Assembly (NCBI GenBank): GCA_963693305.1
Contig: OY855908.1
Span: forward strand, 19,527,993-19,591,992
Length of the DNA stretch: 64,000 nucleotides
Reading direction: 5' to 3'
From: Meandrina meandrites
Taxonomy: Eukaryota > Cnidaria > Anthozoa > Scleractinia > Meandrinidae
The translations under genes were made by a program, and so were the position numbers. Positions within the stretch are counted from its first letter, which is position 1, and the number at the start of each line of letters is the position of its first letter. Shown piece after piece: positions 52,085-61,680 of this stretch. Below the pieces are notes generated by a model. The model saw only the letters and a list, made by a program, of their open reading frames with translations, had not been told where the DNA came from and made no database searches.

Positions 52085-52335
52085 GAAACAATGTATAGGT
52101 AAGCGAGAACGATATATCGCTAAACGAGTAAGATACATCGCTTAGCGGGAACGATATCGCTAAGCAAGAACGATAAATCTCTCAGCAAGAACGATATATC
52201 GCTGAACTGAAACGATATATCGCAATGTGTAAACGATATCTCACCAAGAAATAAAACAATAGCCGTTACGATATATCGCTCAATATATCGTTTGAGATTA
52301 ATTAGCGTTAAATATCGCCGATATATCACGATTTT
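52085..52335. repeat. Degenerate array of GATATATC palindromes
   Basis: AACGATATATCGCT-like units recur every 25-35 bases (for example near 52107, 52150, 52190, 52211 and 52270), separated by AAGCGAGA- or CTGAAC-type spacers. Non-coding. Confidence 0.65.
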
Positions 52336-53169
52336 CGCGATATTCATCGATTATCGCTTGCATTACTTTTGGACAATACTGTATGTTAAATCAAAGTAAG
52401 GACAGTCATAGAAGTGTCAATAGTCCAGCCAGCTCATGGCATCTGCATTACATGTGTAAAGTAAATTCAGAATCAGTGGTTACATTTATAATGAAATAAT
52501 GACAAGTCCTTGTCACAGATTATGGAATTAGCTTTCATAGATTATACTATTTGTGCCACCTCTTTTTTGTTTTTGTTTTAGTGCTTTGTTTGAATAAAGA
52601 GTAATTTGTTATGCCAAGTTACTTTTATAAAAGTTGAACTGAGATTTGTCACTTGTCTGATATTTCCATAAATAAAAGGTGTCTCAGTAAACTGGATAGC
52701 ATCTGGACATCAAGATCATTATAATACATGTATAATATTTACGCCCCCTCGTAAAATGAAAGTTTTCTCAATAAACTTTGGCTTATCTGATTTTAACGAT
52801 TTCTCTCAGCTGAAATCCACTGACAACTTCACTTTGGAACTTTGTAAATATGGCATGTGACATTTGTTGTTCAAGATGCAGATAAAGATGTTTCATTGTT
52901 TACAAGATTTCATGTAGCTGTTCACTTCCTTCACTAAGATAGTCAGAATGTTTCACAAAAACGTTTTCAGGCTATTGCCTTGAAATAGGAAATTTTTATG
53001 TACAGAAAGACCAACAGCAGTCAAGCCAGACTTCAAACTGAATTTGTTTTTGAACTAAAATAAATTATACCTCAACTTCTGGAGGAAACTGCTCTATACA
53101 TACTAATAGTTTTAAAAAAATAAGGCCAGTGAGCACTTCTGGAGAAAAGATGGTTTCTCAAAATTTAAT
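52336..53169. other. Stretch without recognised gene
   Basis: AT-rich, no domain-like translation or inverted repeats seen. Confidence 0.35.
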
Positions 53170-53394
53170 TTACAAATTTATTTTTTTCTTTTTGGTCATC
53201 TTATTTAACCTCTCTCTTTCCAAGCGTTCAACCAATTCTTCTCTTCTTTTCAACTCCCCAGCCTGTTGAACTAAATATTTACCAAAATGATTTTCAGGAA
53301 AACAACCAGGAATGAAATTTACCTCTCTGCCTGTTCCTTCCAAACAACCCCCTTCGGCTTTTTTAGCGGTGTTTTTTTTCTCAAAGTGCTGCAT
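53170..53394 (-). CDS. Possible terminal exon of a small host gene
   Basis: The minus-strand frame reads HFEKKNTAKKAEGG, then FIPGCFPENHFGKYLVQQAG, and ends in a charged helix (KRREELVERLERERLNKM). A splice acceptor-like TGACATGCAG directly precedes HFEKK. The composition looks coding, but I cannot name the family. A possible first exon (MVSAGSSSNDRQKLTK, 55084-55037, followed by GTACCT) lies 1.6 kb upstream. I could not build a consistent middle. Confidence 0.3.
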   Translation of the reverse strand: MQHFEKKNTAKKAEGGCLEGTGREVNFIPGCFPENHFGKYLVQQAGELKRREELVERLERERLNKMTKKKKINL

Positions 53395-55115
53395 GTCACG
53401 AAAAGCACAAATTAAATTAGTAAAAAAAAGGCATGCGACTCTCCAGTGGAAAACTCAGATAAATATTTGTACATCTTTCGCTACCTTTTTTTCACTGGCA
53501 TAATAAAAACAGAAAGTTTCAACCACGAAAAGCTGGCGCGCTTTTAGCGGCGTTATGTGCCGTACGCGTGCGGTCATAAAATGGCAGGAATAAGGCCACT
53601 AACAGCGACAAGAATATTTTATCGACATGGTTCCTTTCAATATATCATTGTACATACAACAAAAGACACAACAATGATAATCTCGATAAGTGAAGAACTG
53701 AATTAAAATAACAGTGTCAAGGGTTTCAGAAAGGTAGAGCGCAAAACATTCGGAAAGCAGAGCAAAACGGGAAGAAACCAGTTTCGGTTCGACGATCGAC
53801 CTGCACGTGGTATGGCGATTTCATAAGATCGGAGCCCTGACAATTAAAACCGAGCATCAAGATTTTTTGCACAGGGTCAATCTTACTAGTATCATTTTAA
53901 CTCTCCAGTCAAGCAGAATATATATAGAACCATTATGCTAGGATCTGGCTTGGTAACTGCTACCAAATAGGAGATTTTTTGTTTTTAAACAGTCGGTGTG
54001 TATAGCAAAGAAGGAATAGCAGAGCACTTCTTCGTACACTTCTAACAACGAACTTGGAACAGAAACTTTGAAGACGCGTATTTTCGGCAAGCACTCTACC
54101 ATCAATCTGTTAAACCAGTACCCCTTCTACCTTTAAGTTATACAAATCGTTTCAGGTTTAGCTAATCGTGACACAGAAAGAAAAGGCGAGGTGGTTTTGT
54201 CGCAAACAGCAGACACAAAATGACCTGTTTACTCTTAATTACAAACAACTTGTTGCGGCGGGGTCACAGCAATGGCGATCATACAATGTCCAAATATACA
54301 ATACAAACTCACTTTACTTCTTATATAATGATATTTGTGGTAACTCGATGATAACCGTCCTCTTTTTACTTGCAAATTTTCCTCTTTGATGTGTCCATTG
54401 CTTGCGAGCACATTTGAAAAGGACACAAACCAAAGGACATTTAACACCAATTAAATTGAGTTTTAAAACCTTTGTTTTGAAAATTACATCAACGAACAGT
54501 ATCAAACACTAACCGATCACATAAAAAATAACACTCAAGTGAAGAAAGAAAATATTTCGGGGTTTCAGACATGAGTTATTGTGTGAGCATTGTTTTCGCT
54601 TCCTTTACGTTATACCAACAAACAAACAAGTTACTCAGCCAAACTCAACAATATTGCTATTCCACAACTAACTTAAGCTTAACGTAATTAATATACATCA
54701 TTTTTGACTTACCATTCATGTGTTGGGAGAATCCGTATTGCTCAAAATACGTCCTGCAGTAAAATCAAATTCAATCCATTGGGAGTCTTCTCTGCATTTA
54801 CCACAACGATGATCGTGGGTTACTGGCATTGTTGCTTTCAAACAACCTTCCGATTGAAAGACAGTGACTCTCCTCGATCATACAAAAGGTAATTGAAGTA
54901 ACCAAGGAGGCAAGACTACATTTTATTGAACATTTTGTATTTGCAAAGCCAACTTTTGACATGATATCAAAAAAAATACTTTGACTTCCACACTGAACAG
55001 CAAACGCGCAGAAAACAGCAAATTTGAGCAAGGTACCTTGGTTAGTTTTTGCCGATCGTTGCTCGAACTTCCAGCGGAAACCATCTTAAATATTGACCAT
55101 GGCTTCTTTTGACAG
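53395..55115. other. Mostly non-coding stretch
   Basis: It contains only the candidate minus-strand exons mentioned for the 53170-53394 entry. No transposon ends were recognised. Confidence 0.3.
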
Positions 55116-55611
55116 CTTGCAGAGGCTGTAGATGTGTCTACACTTGACCAGGAAGAATGTGCTGGTTTCTTGACTGAGTGTGGCCTGGCAGTAGTTTTAA
55201 CTGTAAGCCTAAAGCATAATAATTAACTACAGTCAGCTTCCAGTTGACTTCCTATTATGTTACACTTCACAAGAGACTGTGAATTAATTAAAAGTGGTGA
55301 CACTTTGACCTCCATGCTGTAATACTCCAAGACTTAATTAAGTTATTTTTTTGTTCTAGAATGACGACAAAATGAGGGTTATTCAAGGGATTATAATCCA
55401 TGATGTCATAAGCTGACCGAAGATTGTGTTAGACCAACTGCATGACGGATTAAGTGTACTTGGCTTTGGCTCAAAAATGGCAGAGTACCCTGATTTGTTT
55501 GAGAAGCTCTTTGTCCCTACCCGTACGAAATTCCGTGGCCCAAATGAACCTAAATTGGGCCCAATTAAGGCCTTAAATCTGCAAAGAGAGACTCGAGGGC
55601 GACCAAAATGA
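55116..55611 (+). pseudogene. Broken HECT/G2E3-like family fragment, two exons
   Basis: Exon 55116-55202 reads LAEAVDVSTLDQEECAGF and ends at GTAAGC. A TTTGTTCTAG acceptor leads in phase to 55360 (NDDKMRVIQGIIIHDV). A TGA at 55414-55416 interrupts the frame, which then continues DQLHDGLSVLGFGSKMAEY and PDLFEKLFVP up to 55611. I remember this string pattern from multicopy cnidarian proteins often labelled G2/M-phase E3 ligase-like; that naming is uncertain. The stop makes it a pseudogene or a divergent relic. Confidence 0.45.
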
Positions 55612-56135
55612 ACCAAACAGGAAGAGGCAAAGAAATTTGGGTTGATTTTTAGGCCGTCAACCTCACGAGGTAGAGCCATAAAGCAGCCAAATTTCTTTTA
55701 GGTTGCAAATTTGGCTGCGCTAATGAGCCTCACACGGAGCAAAAATTAATTGGCTGAAATTTTGGTTGAAAGTCTGCTGTGCTTAAACAAAAGCTGTGCT
55801 GAAGTATCTCAGGTCAAATACATTGTGACAGAAATAGTATCAGAAATCACCGGACTTAAAAAATGACATAACCTTTACTGAAACACGGTACCTGATCAAT
55901 TATGCATCTACGAGCCAAAACCATTGTAATAACAAACGGTTGTCTTCAAGGCCTGCCAAGGAGCACTTAATGCACTAAATATGTTACTTTGCCACTGTCG
56001 AGTTATCTTTACATGTAGTTCCGTCGTTTTAATAAAAATGATTGGTATTCGTATATTGCCAAAACGCTGTTTCAAAGTCCTTGTTTATCCGTCTGTAGAG
56101 CTTAAATGTGACCTCTCACGCGAAAACGTACACTA
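55612..56135. other. Stretch without recognised gene
   Basis: Nothing coding or repetitive recognised. Confidence 0.35.
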
Positions 56136-56600
56136 ACGGCTTTCCGTTTTTGAACGGAATTCCGTTCACAAGCCGTTTATCAGCCGTTCAGAAAAAATTT
56201 GCATCCGTTCGAACGGCTTCGGTCATCCGTTCAGAAAAAATTAGCATCCGTTCGAACGGCTCGGCTCATCCGTTCAAAAAATCTCTCGATCCGTTCGAAC
56301 GGCTTGAGTCATCCGTTCAGAAAAAATTTGCATCCGTTCGAACGGCTTTGGTCATCCGTTCAGTAAAAATTAGCATCCGTTCGAACGGCTCGGCTCATCC
56401 GTTCAAAAAATCTCTCGATCCGTTCGAACGGCTTGAGTCATCCGTTCAAAAAATCTCTCGATCCGTTTGAACGGCTCCGGTCATCCGCTCAGGAAAAAAA
56501 CGAACGTGATCCGCTCGTTCGCTCGAACAGCTCAGTATCCGTTCAGAGGAAATCTTCACCCGTGCGGACGGCTACAGCTAGTCATCCGTTCGAAAGGCCA
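56136..56600. repeat. 43-bp palindromic satellite with higher-order A-B-C pattern
   Basis: YATCCGTTCGAACGGCT, containing the 12-base palindrome CCGTTCGAACGG, starts at 56202, 56245, 56288, 56331, 56374, 56417 and 56460, exactly 43 bases apart. Spacers alternate in three types (AAAAATTTG, AAAAATTAG, AAATCTCTCG) in the order A B C A B C C. Flanks hold degenerate units on both sides. Confidence 0.92.
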
Positions 56601-57440
56601 GAGATGTTTGTTTAGGATTCGGCGGGCGAAAGTTTTTTCTCTTATCAGTGACAAAGAATCTACGAAGGCGCCCTTGTGTAAATAAGAGTCACAAAGCCCG
56701 TCAAAGTCGTCAAATGCCGACGGATTCCTTTTGTTTTGTTTTTATCGGAGGCTAAAGTATCGCCAACTACTTTTCGAAATCTTACCCCGTGACTTGTTTG
56801 TAGTGTTAATATTTTGTATTCTATAAGTTTTATTAGACTTCCAAATCCTCGATTTACCATTTAAGATAATTTAACTTTCCAACAACACTATCAATTGAGG
56901 CGATTACGATTGTTTACATTTGGTCGCGGCGAAAAGAATGCACCAGTTTTTAATGCGGCAAAAATTATCATCTAGAGTCGTAACTTGTCACTCGTTTAAT
57001 TAAACACCCCAGAATGAAGGTTGCGAAAAGTTTTGAACGGCGAAGCTATTATTCTATTGCCTTGTCATTTTATTTTGACAAAGCCGAAATCTTCGAAACC
57101 GTTGTAAACAAAACACGACCTGGTTCGGTTGTCGTCTCGATCGGTGCCGTGTAATCGAAAGCGATGCGGTTACAAATGAAGCCGCGTCCCCGTGTCTTGC
57201 TTCGCTAATGCTTTTATTGCGAGAAAAGGTATTAGTCATAACCAAAAAGTGATAAAGTTTTGGTCATAACAGCAGTTCAAAAGTCTATTGATATTATAAT
57301 TACGACTTTCGACCTGCGCTAATGAAGCTAATTATCAAGAGACACAAACTCGCGTGGCTATTCATATGTTAAGTTGAAAAACAATTGCACTTCATTTATC
57401 CAATGAAAGTACTGGATTTTCGATCCGTCAATTTGCAGGG
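56601..57440. other. Upstream region of the BEN-domain gene
   Basis: No gene or transposon end recognised; this may contain regulatory sequence. Confidence 0.3.
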
Positions 57441-57444
57441 CCAC

Positions 57445-57453
57445 ATATAAAAA
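57445..57453 (+). promoter_or_regulatory. TATA box of the BEN-domain gene
   Basis: ATATAAAAAGG lies about 90 bases before the first ATG at 57539 and would place the start site near 57475. Its match and spacing are good for an animal core promoter. Confidence 0.55.
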
Positions 57454-57538
57454 GGCATCGGCTACTAACATTTTTCACAATTGCAATCTATCGCAGCTAC
57501 AAAAAGTTCTAAGTACACTCACTTTGTATAGTCGCGTG

Positions 57539-60360
57539 ATGTCTTTTAGACAGCTGTGCAAACGAACAAGCAAACCTTTTTCAAAAGCACTGTTTCTTTT
57601 CCCGGAAGAACACAAAACTGGTATCGCGCCAACTCGTTTAATTATTGAGAAGGACCTCGATTTCACCGTGGGACAGTTTGTCTACGTCAACTGGGAAGGA
57701 AAAAAAGTTCAAGCGGAGATCCTTGCTCTAAGCGGTAAGTTTTAATCTTTTCAGTTTTAACCTATTAAAACAAGTTTGGTAAAAAGTATGTTATTCACAT
57801 TTGTAGATTACGTTCATGCCATCACTATTAATCCTCATTTATACTTACGATTCTTTCATTCTACACACGTTTTTTCTAGATAATGATGAAGTCTTGGCCC
57901 AAAAAGACCTGGAGTGGTGCAAGGCAAACTACCCGGCAGAGTTCGACGTGATAGTTGAGAATTCAGAACCGCCAAGAAAAAAAGTTGCACGAAAGAAGGT
58001 AAGAGAGAGTTGATATTACGTACAACAATGTGATTGTTTGTTCAACGTTATTGAAAGAATTAGAACAAATATGATTATGATTAGATGAAAATTGAATTTC
58101 GTGTTACATGCAACTGATTGAAAAAGACGAGTCCACTTTTAGCTAATATCCTGGCTTTTAGTCATGTTGATTCACATGTTGCAGAGTACCATGAAATTAA
58201 CTTGTTGTTTGCTTTTTCGGGGAGTTTTATTGGATTTGCGACGGACATACAGCATTTAAATCCGCGCGGAGAGCCTGCGAGCAGGCTAATATTCTTCAAG
58301 TAAAATTGTCCCTTTTAATAGAAATGAGCGCGCAGTCGTGATCAACGTGCGACTGACACTTCTTTTTAATTCAGAAATGGACATTTATCTGTGTTGATTA
58401 AAGTTCATAGTATATTAAGATATTAAGGAAAAACAAACTAACATGAAATTGGTGAAAGTTGTGTTTCTTGAAATAAAACTATAATTAGCATATGTTCGCA
58501 CATTGCGCGTGGGTTTTAAAGGTGAGAAAAAAGTTAAGCCGCCAAGCCTTTCAAACATTTCAGTCACTAATTACCAATTGTATTTTTTTGAAATTATTTT
58601 CTTTGACTCACTAGCCTGCTGATGAAAAAAATACCAACACCGGAGCCAGTCAAATTACACAGGGTGACCATCCGTACGACCACTTTTTGTCCGGTCAAAA
58701 GCAGCGGAAATTGGGCTGGAAGGAGAACCGAGAAACAGAACTGGCCAAAGTACAGTCCAAAACACCGGTACCCTCAACGAGCCGCAGCGGTGACAATCAA
58801 GAAGATCTCGTCGCTTCATTGCGTCAGCAGCTGACTGCCAAGACGGAAGAGTGCCGTCAGCTAACGAGCAGATTGGACGCCATTGAAGCAGCAAACGACA
58901 AAATTCTCAGGAACCAGTTGCAAATGCAGGAAGATTTTGTTAAGGTAATGTTTCTACAAGTCGTTGTTTTTTTTTTCGAAAAAATTCTTTACACCGCCTT
59001 TCGGTTGGAAAAAAACGCTGATTGCAATCAACGTATGTAGGTTCAACTTATTAGAAAACACCCTGTAAGAAAGTTTGCTCCACGCTACTTCTATTTACCA
59101 AATACAAGAATAGCTCATAAGTCAGACGAGTGTTGTACAAGAAATAAGTGTTCGTACTCAGTCAATTCATCCCAAAGTGTCATTATGCGCAAGTTCTGAT
59201 TTGATCTCATTTAGGAACATTTAGCAGGGATAGAAACATATTCATGGGAAAGATGAAACTAATTACACTATTCTTTTTTACTATTGCAGATGTTGGAGAA
59301 AATACAGGCCTCCGTGACAGCAATCGAAGATAATACGGCTGCCGCAGTTTCTGGCCTTGCAACACGCCTCGACGTTATGGAGGAACACGGAGTAAATGAA
59401 TATACCATGGTAAGCAATCGCGATAAATCGAAATCTACTTGGTTCGTGCATCTTCTGTAAAAAAAACACACATAATTTTTAGTTCAGTTTGGAATACAAC
59501 ACAATGTCAATAGAATTGCGAATTGTTTTAAGTGGTCCAGGAAATATTTATTAATATGTGCACGCTGATAATTAGTTTTGTAAGTTATCAAGGAGTGCAG
59601 TAACTCGTGATTGAACGTGGTTCGTATTTTAACCTTTAGGCTTGGTTTTTATGAACGGCAGTGAAACTGGAACAGTCGAATGTTCGACTGAACTCGCATT
59701 TAATTCAAATCTGCCGAGTTTAATTGTTTTAAACGTCGCATTTTACATGCATTTGATTCGGCGTATGTAAAATGCGACTTTTATAAACCAGGCCTTAGCA
59801 CAGGCAAACACAATGACAAAGGAGGTTTGACAACGTCTTTTTTTTTTCACCAGCTCCAAACCACGGTCAACGAAACCCCGGTTACAGAGGAGACCGGAGT
59901 TACCAGCAATCAGGACCTGACCACCATCAACATCGAAGCCCTCAGCAGACTCAACGAGGAGGAACCACTTGAGATAGGCAGTCCGGTCCTGCAAGCCGCT
60001 ACCACCACACCAGTCGGCGAGGAGCTTATTGGTACATGCGTGATGCCAACAAAAATTAAAACGGTCCAGCACACCCTTGGAAAAGAGAGTGAGCGACATC
60101 TGTGTGCTCTGAAGCTACTGCCCAATTTCTTCAGTAAGGAAGAGCTAGCCACAAGCAACACTGACGGAACGTACGACAAAAAGTGCCTTGATAGCAACAA
60201 ACTGAATTCACTGAAAATATTAGTATTTACTAAGTTTCCAGCCAGCACCAGCGACGAAAAAGACAAAGCCTGGAGGTTCATCAAAAGCAAAATCAACTCA
60301 AAGTGTCGCACAACTCGCAAGCATTTAGCAAGAGAGTTTTCTCCGCCGCGTTTGTCGTGA
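57539..60360 (+). CDS. BEN-domain protein, five exons, 423 aa
   Basis: Exons 57539-57734, 57880-57998, 58615-58944, 59290-59409 and 59854-60360 join in phase with GT-AG borders (donors GTAAGT, GTAAGA, GTAATG, GTAAGC). The N-terminus (MSFRQLCKRTSK, then VGQFVYVNWEGKKVQAEIL) looks like a small beta-barrel. The middle holds a coiled coil (LRQQLTAKTEECRQLTSRLD). The C-terminal 100 residues fit a BEN domain: LLPNFFSKEELATSN, LDSNKLNSLKILVFTKF and FIKSKINSKCR. BEN domains bind DNA and act in chromatin repression. Domain order resembles BEND5-type proteins, but orthology is not shown. ATTAAA at 60481 may be the poly-A signal. The next gene is convergent. Confidence 0.75.
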
Positions 60361-60399
60361 AAAAAATAAGTTCAAATTCATGTAAACGTAACTTGTAGG

Positions 60400-60550
60400 C
60401 TAGGGAAAACCTTTCGTTAAAACTAGTTTCTTATATCCAGCTGTATATAGTCCACGTTTGTAGTAGTGAAATGAGCTGAAATTAAAGCAAGTGTCGGTTA
60501 GGGGAAATTTTTCTCTAGAAATAGTTTTTCAACCAGCTGTATTAACTGTT
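60400..60550. repeat. Duplicated 3'-flank segment
   Basis: TAGGGRAAA...ACTAGTTTCTTATATCCAGCTGTAT at 60400-60450 recurs, diverged, at 60495-60545 (AATAGTTTTTCAACCAGCTGTATT). Confidence 0.4.
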
Positions 60551-60819
60551 GTATTAGTTGTATTAAAATAGTTGACTATTGCAAACTGACAATGGTACTT
60601 TGATGGTGTATTTATTATCTCCCATGGGTAGTCTAATGCCGAACACAGACCCAGTGTCAATTCGGAACCGGGCGAAAGAAATAAAGGTTTACCCAAGAAA
60701 AACGGACATGCCCGTTTTTCTTGTGCTTTTACTTAGATCGACTCATGCGGCGGCGACTCCCAGTACTAGTGAAAACAACATAGGAAAAACAAGCGTAGTT
60801 GTTCTCACTTTTGTTATGT

Positions 60820-61385
60820 TTATGTCGTTTTGCCGAAACATTGGAATAGAAACTTACATTTCACCAGTAATACAAACTAAACGCGAAAATCAAACAGAAA
60901 TTTGGCGTCTTATAATGACTAAGCGGTTGGTTTTTGTTCCTGCTCGATCTCGATTTGCATAATAAACATTCGTGTTACTGTGATCTCATGAGCGCTCATA
61001 CGCGCGCGCACATCTTCGTGCTGATTTTCCATCTTATTCGCGGGTAAAAAGTTTTTAACATTTTATTTTTCTGTGAATTGAAAGTAAACGCGAAAATGTT
61101 TTATGTTTATGTCGTTTTGCCAAAACATTGAATAGAAACTTACATTTCACCGGTAATACAAACTAAACGCGAAAATTAAACACACATTTGGCGTCTAATG
61201 TTTAGACTGTAAGCGATCGGTTTTTGTTACTGAAATCCTACGCGCGTGGCTTCGCTTCGTTGCTCGATCTCGATTTGCATAATAAACATTCATGTTACTG
61301 TGATCTCATGAGCGCCCACACGCGCGCGTGCATTTTCGCACTGATTTTCCATCTTATTCGCGCGTAACTGTTTTTCGTTTCACAA
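60820..61385. repeat. Tandem duplication of about 300 bp
   Basis: GAAACTTACATTTCACC, CAAACTAAACGCGAAAAT, CTCGATCTCGATTTGCAT and GTTACTGTGATCTCATGAGC each occur twice in order (first copy from about 60850, second from about 61135). The second carries an extra CTACGCGCGTGGCTTCGCTT insert. Confidence 0.75.
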
Positions 61386-61485
61386 AAGTTTTAATTAAAC
61401 ATTTTTTTGCGCGCATTGAAAGAAGTCTCTTTGATTACTCAACTTAACGAGTAATTTCCCCGTGAAAGAAAAGAATAAAACAATC

Positions 61486-61491
61486 TTTATT
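61486..61491 (-). promoter_or_regulatory. AATAAA polyadenylation signal
   Basis: On the minus strand, ATTTAATAAAGATTG lies 190 bases after the stop of the 61681-63417 gene and after both histone-type stem-loops. Confidence 0.45.
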
Positions 61492-61537
61492 AAATAGTAG
61501 AAAACAAACGTTGATCATGACTTTTGTATAATGTGGT

Positions 61538-61553
61538 GGCTCCTAAAGGAGCC
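61538..61553 (-). ncRNA. Histone-type 3' stem-loop 2
   Basis: Minus strand: AAAAACGGCTCCTTTAGGAG continuing CCACCACA. Stem GGCTCC/GGAGCC with loop TTTA fits the histone consensus GGCYCUUYUNAGRGCC, apart from a C-G instead of U-A top pair. The flanks AAAAAC and ACCACA also fit. Confidence 0.6.
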
Positions 61554-61632
61554 GTTTTTGTTGTTTGCCTGTAGTGCACTGTCGAATGCTCGACTTACAG
61601 GATTTTCCCCACGGAGTACAATGCAGGGTGGG

Positions 61633-61648
61633 AGCTCTTAAAAGAGCT
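61633..61648 (-). ncRNA. Histone-type 3' stem-loop 1
   Basis: Minus strand: AAAACAGCTCTTTTAAGAGC continuing TCCCACC. Stem AGCTCT/AGAGCT with loop TTTA fits the consensus except for an A-U base pair at the bottom. It lies 33 bases after the stop codon at 61681, the usual distance in replication-dependent histone genes. Confidence 0.6.
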
Positions 61649-61680
61649 GTTTTGCTTTCTTCATCCAGGACTCAGTCTCT

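Noticed and set aside
54720..54860. RRM-like exon (YFEQYGF-type string) on the minus strand
   Set aside because: The open frame requires a splice phase incompatible with the candidate first exon, and stops lie in the other phases.
60579..60962. 127-codon plus frame after the BEN gene
   Set aside because: Part of its DNA belongs to a tandem duplication, there is no ATG at its upstream limit, and no domain is visible.
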